A stretch of DNA of 64,000 nt from Cyclina sinensis (GCA_012932295.1 JAAONU010000016.1:18691530-18755529), one strand, 5' to 3'. Shown: positions 37,200-48,462, numbered from the stretch's first letter. Translations and numbers: made by a program. The notes: a model not told the origin generated them from the letters alone.

Positions 37200-37905
37200 A
37201 ATGAAACATGCTTATAACGAATTTCTCGGGACCTAGCAAATTACTTTGTTATATCCGAAATTCGTTGTATCCATACAACGAAATTTCGATATAAATGCTT
37301 GAATATAACGTATTTTTCGCTAAAGTAGTGGGTCCAATGATCTATAAGAAAGTTACTGTATTAAAAAAGTATAACGTAGATAATAAAAATAATGATATAA
37401 TTTTAATGATTTTAATCAATGACGATGATAATCTCAATTAATATATGGTATTACAAAAACAAAATTACGCCAATACGAACACGCTATCAACATCATTATT
37501 TTACGTTGTTAAGTAAAGTTAGTTTTTCCTAAAGAAGTCACTAATCTTGGGTTGTTCCGATGGTAAAATCCCAGCAATGGCAATCTCAACTTTGTGCAGA
37601 TTGTGAAATGCGTCCTCCGGAATCTCACTGCTTTTTTCAAAGAAAGACCGTATTGTCGAAACCGAGGCTAAAGCATCTTCTTTAGTAACGTCGACGAATT
37701 ATTGTAACGCCTTTTTAACATCTTTTAAAACTTGTCATGCATGATATTTTATTCTATTTCAGTATTCCAAGAAACTGAATATTGAGCACGTTGATTAATT
37801 TCATCTCAATCCTTTGCCACTATATAGCGTTTGCTTCATTTTTTTTAAAAGCAAGATTGAAAAAATAGGTCTTCTTGGTCCTGCCAGAACTGCAAAGTTA
37901 ACCTG
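37200..37905 (-). pseudogene. pogo/Tigger-like transposase fossil with 3' terminal region
   Basis: On the minus strand a frame ends at 37519 with LPSEQPKISDFFRKN and stop. It is preceded by ALASVSTIRSFFEKSSEIPE, the usual C-terminal tail of pogo/Tigger (DDE_1) transposases. QPKISDFF is a PCNA-interacting (PIP) box; pogo transposase is known to bind PCNA through such a motif. Stops in this frame (TAA near 37710, TGA near 37737) mark it as dead, and the region towards 37905 has only traces of coding. Beyond the stop, 37200-37330 holds 'ccgaaattcgttgtatcc' and 'aacgaatttctcgggacct', text typical of pogo/Tigger inverted-repeat ends ('ataacgaa...tcgggac'). The catalytic core is missing. Confidence 0.7.
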
Positions 37906-38003
37906 CAATTATTTTTTGTTAACATATTTACATCATGCTGCGCCGCGAATGATTTGTTCAGTCCAAATTCTTACTTAGGCAATCTGTTTAGTTACAGAGA
38001 AAT

Positions 38004-41000
38004 ATGAGGAAGAAATCATCACCGGGTGTATACCAGTCAAAAGTTAAAAGACGACGTGGAACTGCGAAGACCAAAAAGACATTCTGCTCGCCGTTTAAAA
38101 GACTATCAACCCCAATACAATTCAAGCGAAAAGATTTGTGTTCAACGCCATTAACAAACACCCCTAAGAGATTCCATCGTGACGATATCAAGAATGCTGA
38201 AAATGACTGTCCTGGACTTGCAAGTAGCGCTATCCAAGATGCAGGGGTGGACTGCAGGATGTTTGCTCCTAGTCCCATAAGTATAGGCCAGCGATGTAAA
38301 AGAAATCAAGAGCCAAATGTTTCCTTTCAAAAATATCAATCCTGGGAATATATCCTAGAACAGGCCAATTTGAAAGAGGAATTTGCACTATTTTTTGAAC
38401 TTATTGAAACGGATAGATACCCACTTGACAATATTGCATTAAAGCTGTTTTTAGAAACAGTTAAGTTCTATAGTCTCTCAAACACAAGTAAAATGGTATA
38501 TTCAGATGCTTCAAAACGTTTTTGGAAAGCTGGATATAAACTTTTCCACACAAAGTTTTTATATTTTATGGGTGGACCGAAGAATATTGGAGATGTGCTT
38601 GACGGGAGTCAAAGAGGTCAATGTGATCCCCAGAAGTCAAGAATAAATTTTGCAGTTCCGAGTTCCGCAGTGCTTAGTAAATTCGAAATAAACGACATTG
38701 ATTTGCCGAAGAGGATTCCACCTGGTATTATACCTTCAGTGACTGAGAGTATTAAACTGGTTTATAAGAAATGTAAGTACATGTTATGTGCTGACGCTAA
38801 AAAAGTAACTATGGGTATCGACAAACTAGGAGGTGATGTAGATATGTTTGGATTTGAAGACGGTGAAACCTTGAATAGCATGAAAAAACGCCTGAACGAA
38901 GAGCTTCAGGCATACGACACCCTGCTGATAGATGTAAGAGATAACCTCTTTTTATCGACAAGTGATACGTGTGAAATAACCATTCAGAGGTTAAAAGAAA
39001 GTTGTAAAACTATGTGCTTCCGTATAAGAGATACAAGAGAATTGCGAAAAAGACAGAAGTTTGGGCTAAATAAATTTCTTAATCTGGGTGGAGAAAAATG
39101 GCGGGACTCAAAATATTCTTACGCAATTAGCGGTTTGCAGACGTCTCTTTACCAAATAAAAGAATATCTCAAAGCAGCATTGCAGATCGTCCGGGGCTTG
39201 TGTAGTTGCATAAGTAACATCCAGCGGTCATTTCCAGGACTCTCCGAGTCAAATGAAGTGGATTTCTCATTTCAGAGCAACCTTCTCCGTTTGAAGGAAC
39301 CAACTGATGGTGACGTAGTACTTGACTCAAGATTTGTAAAGCAAAGAACAGAAGTTTGGGTTGAACGTAGAAAAGTTGCCCCTGTAACTGGCAGTCGTAT
39401 TCACGATGCAATTGGATTTCGAGGATTAAAAGCACAGAAAAGTTACTTGCAAAGCGATGATAGACAAAATACTACTCCTAGCGACGAGCTAAAGAGGAAA
39501 CTGGAACATGGTACGGTAAATGAGGTTAACGCAATCGCGACTATCACTGGAATCATAATACCGACGTATTTCCCAGATTGTTACTTCGTAGAAGAGGGCT
39601 TTTACACCGAAAAGGAGAATGAAAGAGAAACGCTGCTCATCGTTTCTCCTAATGGCAGCATCAGAAAAAACAGTGACATCGAAGGAAGGTTGATAGATAT
39701 TGGACCTGTTGAGGCAGCCGTAGAGATAAAATGTCCATTTCCAAACGAGGATTCATTGCCTGTCCACTATAATCTTCCCCAGTACTACGTTTGCCAGTGT
39801 TTAGCTGAAATGAAGGTTCTGCAGACACAGAAATTATTGTACGTCAGTTTTTCACCAGAATCTACCACAGTTTTCCTAGTTACATTTGATGAGCATTTAT
39901 GGAATGATATTTGGTCATTAATAGTAAGTATTTTTGACAAGGAGTCGTGTGCAGTATCAAAAGCAGACAGAGATGCAGCTAAGTTATTAAAATCTCGTCT
40001 AAAATTATTTACTGAAGAAAATGTAACCCTTCTAGCGGAAGTCCCATCTCTTAAGGCAGTTGACAGTGGGCTGTCGCAGACATGTGAGAACAGCCCATTT
40101 TTGACTTGTTGGCCGAAAAACACTCAAACTAAGGTATGCACCGACCTCACACAGGATATAATCGCCACAGTCGAAAGATGTAAATCATCAACAGAAACTT
40201 GCTACAATATCCTTCGCCGCAAAGCATCGGAAGTTATGATATGGGTGCTGACTAATATCGACCGCGATTCGAAGCTAGAAATACCTTGTTCCATTCCAGT
40301 GGCGTATGGCTTGAAAAATTATAAGCTGACGTCCACAGCGATGAGAAAAGCCACTGATTATGTCATTAACAGTTGTCTTCAAGACGGTATTAACATTTAC
40401 TCTTTTGCGACAGACGGTCAGTGGATTCAGCTAATGACAAAGAATGCTGACGGCAGCCCAATGACACTTCTTCAATTGCAGAAGGATGTTTGGAGCAAAA
40501 TCCAGTCAATGCCGAAGCACACACTGGCGTCGTCTGTCAGTGCTCTCAATAAAGTGACAGACGAAAGTGGAATTGTAGATTTAACGCGAATTAATATTGT
40601 TCGTAGCAATGGGAGTCTTATAGTAACAAGCACTGATCACGCATTCCAAAAAATTGTTACAGTTTTGGGGAAAAAAGTGTTGACTTCCAAACAATCGAAC
40701 CTTACCTATAGACTGGAAAATGAAAACCAATATAATGATAGAGGAAAGTCAGAGTACAAAACCGGTCAGAGTGAAATGTTGAACGAAGGCAGCAAAGACG
40801 ACGCCAGAAACAAAGTGCTAATCGAAAACAGTATTCTTCACCTTGTCGACTCATTAGGTCTGACCACCACTGATTCAGAAATTTCACAATCAAGTGAACG
40901 TTTAGACAACTCCGATTACAAGAATGAGAGTGTTGAAATGGACAGTATTATTTCTGATGAACTTATCCGCGGTGTTTTAATTTCACTACAAGAAAACAGT

Positions 41001-42173
41001 GTAACTCAAAAGAAATGGATAACATTGACAGCTGAAAATTTGTTGAGTACCCTTACAGTGAATATGGAGCGAGCAAGGTTGACTCATAATGAATTAAATG
41101 TTGTATGTCAGTTTCTAAGGCAACAACTTCCGGAATTTCCCGTTTTTCGATGTTCATGGAAGAAAGACCAAAAACTGGAATATCTTCAGTCTCTTTTAAA
41201 TAACAAAAATGTAAAAACGGCGAAAAGTAAATCTTGTGCTAGAGTAAAGAAGCGAAACATTCAGTCTTTATCAAAACTCTGCTCAAAAGTGATCCAGTCT
41301 AAAAAACTACCAAAGGAAGTGCTCAACCGAGCTTACGCTAGTTACAGTTATATAGATTCTGTAAAAAAGTGGCACGAAAATATGGACTTCAGACATGACC
41401 TTAGAATAAATGGATATGAAAAAGACATCGAATTCTGGTACTCCTATCCGCAGAAGTACGGAAGAAATAATACACTTATTGGAAAAAGTATAGATTGTTC
41501 ACACAATCTTACCCATTTACGGGTAAGGTCGTGTACAACTGGCATTTTTGATGTTACCCCAGAAGCATGGATCGCTGCTGCCAAATCAAATGAAACCCGT
41601 CTAAGTGTCGCTCTTGTAGAAGATCTAGTAGACAAACAGAGTGTACCAAATGCAAGGACTAACTTTTCAGAAGAAGTAGAAAACTGGCAGAGAACTAATG
41701 GTTACACTGAAGCGGCAGAAGTTACAAAAATAGTGAGAAACTGGTACGATGCGTCTGATATGCCAGGAATCAGTGCTTACGATCGTGCTGGACATTTAAT
41801 AGCTATGAGGAAGCGTTTGCTTCAAGGCGTAGACTTTGGTTCATTTCCCCCGCCCTCTAGATACATCAACAAAATTCCGGTAGTAACTTTCGAAGGCATA
41901 ATGATTGATATAGATACCAAACTACAGCTTTATGGATATCTCGGGCCATACAACATACGGAGCGTCGGTAGCCTTGCTGCAGAGACAACAGTTGGTATAT
42001 TGCAGGAGTTGAACCCTTCCAACAGTAGCTCTATCAAGGCACGGGACGTTCCAACTCTAGTTAGAAGTGTCGTGGAGTTGATGTCGTGCAAACTGAACAG
42101 AGAAAGGTTAGTGTTGTTTTGGGAAAACGGAAAATGTAATTATGTACATATTAAAAACATGCCTGATACTTGA
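38004..42173 (+). CDS. Large YqaJ/lambda-exonuclease-like nuclease-domain protein, single exon, 1389 aa
   Basis: One uninterrupted frame from ATG to TGA. The N-terminus is basic (KVKRRRGTAKTKK, residues ~13-25), a likely nuclear signal. Residues about 440-650 resemble the YqaJ/lambda-exonuclease branch of PD-(D/E)XK nucleases: PVTGSRI (T462-G-S), LEHGTVNE (E507), SPNG (549-551), VEIKCP with E574-x-K576, and QYYVCQCLAEM (Q593/Q598). Asn550 stands where this fold normally has Asp. Residues ~725-840 form a second block with IPVAYGLKNYKL and ATDGQW (D804). The final ~250 residues form a third conserved-looking block (YGRNNTLIGKSIDCSHNLTH ... IPVVTFEGIMIDID). I recall similar giant intronless proteins in corals and molluscs, usually linked to mobile elements. 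YqaJ-like nucleases accompany some eukaryotic DNA transposons (ISL2EU, as I recall). No transposase or terminal repeats were found around it. A possible 3' splice site (tttagttacag) just precedes the ATG. Role unknown; DNA processing is inferred. Confidence 0.85.
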   Translation: MRKKSSPGVYQSKVKRRRGTAKTKKTFCSPFKRLSTPIQFKRKDLCSTPLTNTPKRFHRDDIKNAENDCPGLASSAIQDAGVDCRMFAPSPISIGQRCKRNQEPNVSFQKYQSWEYILEQANLKEEFALFFELIETDRYPLDNIALKLFLETVKFYSLSNTSKMVYSDASKRFWKAGYKLFHTKFLYFMGGPKNIGDVLDGSQRGQCDPQKSRINFAVPSSAVLSKFEINDIDLPKRIPPGIIPSVTESIKLVYKKCKYMLCADAKKVTMGIDKLGGDVDMFGFEDGETLNSMKKRLNEELQAYDTLLIDVRDNLFLSTSDTCEITIQRLKESCKTMCFRIRDTRELRKRQKFGLNKFLNLGGEKWRDSKYSYAISGLQTSLYQIKEYLKAALQIVRGLCSCISNIQRSFPGLSESNEVDFSFQSNLLRLKEPTDGDVVLDSRFVKQRTEVWVERRKVAPVTGSRIHDAIGFRGLKAQKSYLQSDDRQNTTPSDELKRKLEHGTVNEVNAIATITGIIIPTYFPDCYFVEEGFYTEKENERETLLIVSPNGSIRKNSDIEGRLIDIGPVEAAVEIKCPFPNEDSLPVHYNLPQYYVCQCLAEMKVLQTQKLLYVSFSPESTTVFLVTFDEHLWNDIWSLIVSIFDKESCAVSKADRDAAKLLKSRLKLFTEENVTLLAEVPSLKAVDSGLSQTCENSPFLTCWPKNTQTKVCTDLTQDIIATVERCKSSTETCYNILRRKASEVMIWVLTNIDRDSKLEIPCSIPVAYGLKNYKLTSTAMRKATDYVINSCLQDGINIYSFATDGQWIQLMTKNADGSPMTLLQLQKDVWSKIQSMPKHTLASSVSALNKVTDESGIVDLTRINIVRSNGSLIVTSTDHAFQKIVTVLGKKVLTSKQSNLTYRLENENQYNDRGKSEYKTGQSEMLNEGSKDDARNKVLIENSILHLVDSLGLTTTDSEISQSSERLDNSDYKNESVEMDSIISDELIRGVLISLQENSVTQKKWITLTAENLLSTLTVNMERARLTHNELNVVCQFLRQQLPEFPVFRCSWKKDQKLEYLQSLLNNKNVKTAKSKSCARVKKRNIQSLSKLCSKVIQSKKLPKEVLNRAYASYSYIDSVKKWHENMDFRHDLRINGYEKDIEFWYSYPQKYGRNNTLIGKSIDCSHNLTHLRVRSCTTGIFDVTPEAWIAAAKSNETRLSVALVEDLVDKQSVPNARTNFSEEVENWQRTNGYTEAAEVTKIVRNWYDASDMPGISAYDRAGHLIAMRKRLLQGVDFGSFPPPSRYINKIPVVTFEGIMIDIDTKLQLYGYLGPYNIRSVGSLAAETTVGILQELNPSNSSSIKARDVPTLVRSVVELMSCKLNRERLVLFWENGKCNYVHIKNMPDT

Positions 42174-43330
42174 CGACTATTGTCTGAGATTCATAGTTTC
42201 ATGAAATAGAGTTACTAAACAAATGCAATTAAAAGAGACATTTAAAAAAGGGCATTTAGCTTTTCAAACTCTGGTCCTCTATATTTGAAGTTTTTACTAA
42301 ACATGCATGTTGATTTCGGGAGGAGTATTACATTTTAACAAGTGTTCAATAAAGACATTTCTTATACTAGTTTATGTTAAGAATTTTGTTCCATATTGCT
42401 AAATCAAATATTAATATACTTCGTATAATAGAGTATTGGAATGTTTGCAGGGGCTTCCACATGAGAACAGCTAAAGTTAGCGGAGTATATCCGGTGCATG
42501 TAGGTGAAGGCCCTGGTTCAACACCGCCAGTGCAACTCTGGAATCCATGCTCAAACTTAATATTTCTCAGGTTTGGATAGTCTAACAGACATAATTTAAC
42601 TAACATTTAGTAGGTAGATTGGTACTTGCCTAGATTATGCAAATCTGTGTTGGAGGGGACCGGTTATTAATGATTGGTAACAAATTTACAAGCAAAAAAA
42701 ATGTTAAACGATATTGGTACTGAAACAGTGTATTTTATTTTTTCTGTGTTAATGTTTATTCTCACAACGCATTCTCAAAAGCATGTAGTATCTAGTTTTA
42801 GAAGGAAAAAATATTATTTTGTCAAAATTTCGTTCCTCTGCGGGGCCCTTGAAATAGTATTGTTTTCTTGAAATAACATTTTGTTACTTCGAAATAACAT
42901 ATCTTTATCTGGAAATAACATTCCGCTATCTTCAAATAATATTTCGAGCCCTCGAAATAACAATGGATTACCATTTATTGATTATAAAGCTTTGCTTCGG
43001 ACATTCGATATATACGAAATATTAGTTCGTCAAAACAAAATGTAATTAGGAAATGTGTTATTCTGACATAACGAATTATTATGTCGTTGAAAGAAATGTT
43101 ATTTATGTTTATTAATGTTATTATACTTTTTTGAAAAAGGTTTTGGCAAAAGTTATATATATATATAAATCTCGTTCAACGACTGTTTGCTGTGAATCCA
43201 GGACAAGAAATGATTTTACCCTGATGTTATTTGTATCAGAGACCTCCTGACAGTAGTTCGATTTTCTACCACTGCTCAGCATATGTCAGAACTGTCAAAT
43301 AATGTCAGTTTCAGTTTCTTCCGTTTTATT
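42174..43330. other. Spacer with short CGAAATAACAT repeats
   Basis: At 42868-42963 'gaaataaca' recurs five times at ~22-27 bp spacing, similar in flavour to the patch at 7990-8265. No gene was recognised at 42174-42860. Confidence 0.5.
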
Positions 43331-43367
43331 TGTTACATTTTTCCTTGCTCAACCGTGTACTTTTCAG

Positions 43368-43551
43368 GAACCACAAGTTTGACAATCCAGAAAGGAAGAA
43401 AGCAAAGAGAAAAATTCGTTTTGGGTTTGTATCCGGTCCAGCCGCACCTGCAAGGGGAGCCCAACCTGTTCGACAGTGGCACAGAAAAGATGAATCGAAA
43501 ATTCTACCATCAAAAAGACTTGGAGTTGATTTTGACGTTAACTCTCTTTAG
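43368..43551 (+). CDS. Candidate terminal coding exon
   Basis: The acceptor 'gtgtacttttcag' at 43355-43367 opens a frame with coding character, unlike the surrounding AT-rich sequence: NHKFDNPERKKAKRKIRFGF, then a Pro/Ala/Gly-rich PAAPARGAQPVRQWHRKDE, ending SKRLGVDFDVNSL and TAG at 43549-43551. The exon begins with the last base of a split codon. It is very basic at the start. No domain is recognised and no upstream exon was identified. It lies 1.2 kb past the giant YqaJ-like ORF on the same strand and could belong to the same element or to an unrelated gene. Confidence 0.45.
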
Positions 43552-45985
43552 TACTAGTTGTGGCTGACATAGATAATTAAGCACATATACAGAACAAAAT
43601 AGTATTTATACCCAAAGAGAAAAACTTGTTGAGACTCGTCATCTATGAAAACAATAAATTTCTGCTGCTACTTTTCTAAAAAGTTGACAAGCAAAGGAAA
43701 AAAGATGCTCATTTATAATTATATGGTATCTTCCATTTCTGTGTGGTTGGTCTATTCTTTTAATTATTGTTTCACTGTTGTTCTGTTGTCTGTTTTAACC
43801 ATGACTTCTAGCTTGCATTTAAGTTGCTCTAATATTTTAGATTTATAACTTAACTTCAGAAAGTATAATGACATTTCAATAATCTTTTTCTTGTCCAAAT
43901 TTTCAAGCCCTATAAAATTATGATTTAATTTGTATGCCATATTTAGATACGGTGTCTTTGTATTTTGGAAACTTTGTAGACTGACCGGGGAATATGACCA
44001 ATAGATGTCGAAACTGAAGTTTAACCCCAATGAACGTACAAACAAATGGAAAGTTATGACAATGCAACTTTAGAAAACTGTAGTTCATAGTGCTCAAAAA
44101 AACTTTCATAATATGATTTAGGTTCATCAAAGTACGGTATTGGCATGGGGGACAAGGTAGAGAAGTAAATAAACTTAGAATATGATCTGCATTCTTCATT
44201 TCAAGAAAACCATTAGAAAATTTTGATAAACGGACAATAAGTGACATGAAACAGTTCCATAACCTATTGATAAATATAAAATTTCACTTAAAAGTGTGTC
44301 AAAGAATTTAAAGAATCATAACGGTATAATTAGTACACTTTCTGTTTTGCGTGTATGACATAAGTTTAATGATCTGATGACTTTGGCAGTGATATTTGCC
44401 CAAAAGTTATATCATTTGGTATAATATGATAAAAAACATATTTCTTGACTAGCACCGTCAAGTAATTATAGTATTTACCTTTGCAACCTTATAACGCCAA
44501 AAATGACTTTCTTTTCATCTGTTACAAAAAAATTGTTTCCTATATTATACATTATATCTATGTTTCTCTGTTAAGCATGCGGATCTTGCTTTTGTGAACA
44601 AAACTGATTTACTCTGATGATAAAATTTATTGTTACAAATTTTGAAATGTCCATTTTCATTGTCTAAATAAAAATATCTATGAAAACAAAATAAAACCAT
44701 TGGCAGTAGAAAGACGATATTTAAAAGTGAAATGACTATCATGCTTTTTGTGTATCTAATCGAATGACCTTTTACACCTAAGATATTCACTGTCTTGATA
44801 TTTGTTGTTAGCAAGATAAGTAAACACTAAAGGTGCATGTTTCGTTTGTTTTTTATCTGTGCACACCAAAAGCATGCTCTAAACGGCGCGCTTATATTCA
44901 GTTATTTAAAAAAACGAGAGCTGTCCATACGACAGCCAATGCTCGACTGGTCGAATTATTCTATAAGAAAGCAATGTTGTCCTCGGTGTATATATGATAT
45001 TAAACATAGGAAGGGGAAGTCATTGGATTTGTTGTTAGTGGACAAATTAAAGAATTTTAATTCATACACTTACAATCTGAAAGAAATGTAAAAAGCTGTT
45101 AACATCTTTATTGATTGTGGAGATGTACACTGTTTCTTAACATTTTGCATAGTGTTAGTAAGTCCTAAAAAGGGAGATAAATTTATAAAAACTGGTAAGA
45201 GTTTTCTTACCTTGCACAGTAACCTTGGTCAATGACTCAAATCAATGTGCGAAGTTTCCTAAATGATATCTTTACTAACTGGGTATATGCAATACAGACA
45301 GAAACTTTAACCACAATTGTCTGTGTCTATAATGGGAATAACTCTTATTTTTTCCTGTTGACAGAGTTATGTGACTTTTGATAGTGATACACATTTTGCT
45401 ATAGGATGTAAGTACGTTAACTTTGACGGAAATATCTTTTTTAATACGCAATATATTATCAATTCCAAAAATCAAAGACACTGAAATGAGTAGACTAGTA
45501 TACCTCTAACTATCATTCTTCGAACTAAAAAAAACAATTGAAAACTATAAAAATACATCAAAATTTAAGGGCTTTGATCGTGCAATGGATAACAACAAAT
45601 GTCGCAAATTATACTCTCAGTATTTTTATTTTTCAAAAAGACAGTAACAATCAAGTTAACATTTGCATTGTCTCTCATTCTTCCCTGAAAACAAGATATT
45701 TATTCCTGCTAGGCCGGTTGTGCAGTAGTTTTCAAGCCTATCTTAGTCAACGGATATAGCTTTTTAACGCATAACCTAAGACACTCTCAATCACGGACTG
45801 ATTTTGGAAATTGACTATTTAAGTGTAATCTTATAAAAATTGCTGGTAACTCTGTAAACGATAAACCTTCTCCCAAATAAATCAAACGGTAAAATGACAG
45901 TTCTTAAATCCCACCAGAAATAAATTAACAAGCAAATTCATAGATCAATGCCCATATATTTGAGCTGTGCCAAGCAAAAATAGCA
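43552..45985. other. Gene-free sequence
   Basis: Several AT-driven open frames on both strands overlap each other without motifs. No supported gene. Confidence 0.5.
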
Positions 45986-45989
45986 TAGT

Positions 45990-46865
45990 AAATGACATCG
46001 TTTGAGAGAAATGATGTCAAAACATCTTCAAAAAGCAGCGGAACAACAGCAATGTTTTGGTCTGAACAAATGAGAAGTTAAGTTCCTATGCACTGCATGA
46101 CTCTAAATGACATTTATGCACCTATGAGGTTTTGAGACCTCAAATACCTTTGACCTATGGTCCAAGAAATAATAATGTATTAAGATAACAAAGGATAACA
46201 ACATAAGTTATGAAGTGAAGAGTTACAGTTTCTGTGCACTTTCATTCAATGGGATCTAACCACATACAAAAATGTAATAATTTTTGAGTTATGTTCTAAA
46301 TAAAAAGTGTAACCTTCAGAGAGACGGACGGACAAACAGCTGAGTACGACTCAAAATCTCTCTTCTACTCAATGACATCTATGCACCTATTAAGTTTCAT
46401 TTTGATACCTTAAATACCTGTTGAGTTATGTTTTTAACAATACTTAACAAAACCAGCAAAGGGCAATAACGCAATAGTTATCAAATGAAGAGTTACTGTT
46501 CCAAGGAAATGCATGACTCCTTAATAACATTTATGTACCTATGAGGTTAATGTTGATTCCTCAAATACTTTTTGCGTTATGGAAAAAAAACTAAAACACC
46601 TTCAAAACGGAATAACTGCAAAATTATGAAGTAGAGATTTACAGTATCTTTGCACTGCCCTTGAAATCAATTAAGTACAATCACATATGAAGTTTAGCGT
46701 TCATTACTTAAATAAGACTTAAATAAGTTTTGAGTTATGGTCCAAAAATAAGTTTGATGGGCGGACTGACAGAAAGACAAACAGACAGACTGACGTACGG
46801 AAGAACAAACAGCCGGACGGACAACGCAAATTTATATCCTCAGCCTTCGGTGGAAGATAATAAAA
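45990..46865. repeat. Dispersed mollusc-type repeat with ~190 bp internal units
   Basis: Three to four diverged units each contain 'ga(a/t)gagttac(t/a)gtt', 'gca(c)tgactc', 'aatgacatttatgcacctat' and 'gagttatg'. 'gagacggacggacaaacag' closes one unit, and 'gacagacagactgacg' with 'gccggacggacaacgcaaat' closes the last, ending 'cagccttcggtggaagataa'. This matches my memory of bivalve repeats that end in GGACGGACGG stretches. Confidence 0.65.
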
Positions 46866-47435
46866 ATATTTCTTATTCTGCTACTGTGTATTTGTAATAA
46901 GGATGTCAACTTTGTTTTCAGAAATAACTGTTAAAGATAAAGAAAAATTTTAATCGGAAAACTGACAAAAACGTGTTAGAAATAATAATACAACAATCGT
47001 TCAATACTGTGTGTACCTTCACTGTTATTATTTTAGCACTGTTCAAATAAGTAATGAGCATTTAACACAGACAATTATAATAAAATCATTTACCCTGTAA
47101 CATAATCACGTGTATCATCACGGAGAAACAATATAAATCCCACCTTCTGTAACGGAAGAAGAACTTGACATTTACACTAGTTGTAAACTACCTATAAACA
47201 ATGTTTTAATACAACAACTTTATATTATTTTGTGAAATGAACAGTGCACCACTGAACTTATATACAAAATATCAAACAGATCTACTTTTAATCTTTTTCC
47301 CATCCCCCCCCCCAAAAAAAAAATGGAAAGAAAAAAAAATGAAACAAAACATTTATAGCGGTCAAGTCACACTTATCACATCAAATGAAATATTCATTGT
47401 GTCGGCAGAGGGTATCACCGAAAATTAAGACTGAT
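46866..47435. other. Spacer downstream of the zinc-finger gene
   Basis: Contains a C8 then A-rich tract near 47305-47340. No gene was recognised. The 3' UTR of the minus-strand zinc-finger gene probably extends into it. Confidence 0.5.
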
Positions 47436-48023
47436 TTACACACACTTTCTTCTATGTCTAATCAGGCTACTTCTGTGTCCGAATGATCCTGAACATTTTG
47501 GGCAGAAATACCTATGTTCACCATGTTTCGATTTAAAGTGTTCATTTAAATAACGTTTCTGCATGAACCTCTTCTTACAGATTTGGCATTCAAATGTCGG
47601 ATACCCTGTAGTGTTTCCGCATGTCTTCAAGTGTCTATCCATGTGCACAATCTTTTTATGGCACCGTTGACATTCTGTCTTTTCTTTATGACTCTTCTCA
47701 TGAGCTGTTCTGTGCTGTTTTGTCGAGTAAACTTTGTCACAAACAGTGCATTTGAACTGAATTCCTAGATGGACCTGTTGTTTGTGTCTTTGAAGAGAAG
47801 ATCTACTACTGTAAGTCAGACCACATTCGTCACAAATATTTGTCTTTTTTCTTGTGTGCTTTGTTACAATATGTTGCTGTAGCTCATCGTTCCTGAAGAA
47901 GGTCATCGCACAAAACGTGCACACATGACTTTTTGAGGCATGTCTTTTTAAATGGCGATTCAGGGTTGAGACACTTGAGAAACGTTTGCCACAAGATGAG
48001 CATGTTAAATCAACCTCCATCAT
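47436..48023 (-). CDS. C2H2 zinc-finger protein, seven fingers (probably terminal exon)
   Basis: From MMEVD at 48023 the frame gives 195 residues to TAA. Finger cores in order: CSSCGKRF..RHLKRH, CTFCAMTF..HIVTKH, CDECGLTY..HKQQVH, CTVCDKVY..HEKSH, a short atypical CQRCHKKI..RHLKTC, CQICKKRF..HFKSKH and CPKCSGSF..RHRRKC. The fifth and seventh end in Cys (C2HC), and the fifth has a shortened loop. Linkers are mostly not the TGEKP type. Such proteins act in the nucleus as DNA- or RNA-binding regulators. The minus-strand text just upstream (ttctgttttcag|ACATGATGG) is a strong acceptor, so the exon begins at 48025 and the start codon is either this ATG pair or lies in an unseen upstream exon. The longer open reading upstream is intronic. 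No other domain (KRAB, BTB, SET) is seen. Confidence 0.88.
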   Translation of the reverse strand: MMEVDLTCSSCGKRFSSVSTLNRHLKRHASKSHVCTFCAMTFFRNDELQQHIVTKHTRKKTNICDECGLTYSSRSSLQRHKQQVHLGIQFKCTVCDKVYSTKQHRTAHEKSHKEKTECQRCHKKIVHMDRHLKTCGNTTGYPTFECQICKKRFMQKRYLNEHFKSKHGEHRYFCPKCSGSFGHRSSLIRHRRKCV

Positions 48024-48027
48024 GTCT

Positions 48028-48462
48028 GAAAACAGAAATTGTAGAGCGATAAAACAAGAAAAGTTTTGTGAAAAGTCATGCACGTAAATGACAGAACTGG
48101 AACTATCCTGAAACACATCAATGAAACCAGATAAAATTAGATAAACTCATCGTTAAGGACTAGCATGGTCATATGGAAAAATAAACTTGACTGTTCCAAA
48201 ATTATTCTGCAAACATCGAATAACATACAACATGCGCGAAACTAACAACGACTGATTTCATATATATTATGAAAAATTTAGGAAACAAAGTCCAAAAGAT
48301 TATTCTAAACTATTGTACGTTAAAATCTTTTCTACTTGTAGAAGTTAAAACTGTTCACTAATCAGATCTCTTGTTTCGGTATCGATACGGATTGAAGCAT
48401 GGCATCTCTAGTAAGTACACTACTTGGCCATTTCACTTTATTTAGAAATTTTCAAAACATAT
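48028..48462. other. Presumed intron or upstream region of the zinc-finger gene
   Basis: No additional exon could be identified upstream of the acceptor at 48026. Confidence 0.4.

Noticed and set aside
48024..48116. N-terminal extension of the zinc-finger frame
   Set aside because: It crosses a strong splice acceptor and begins at a non-ATG codon, so it is most likely intron.
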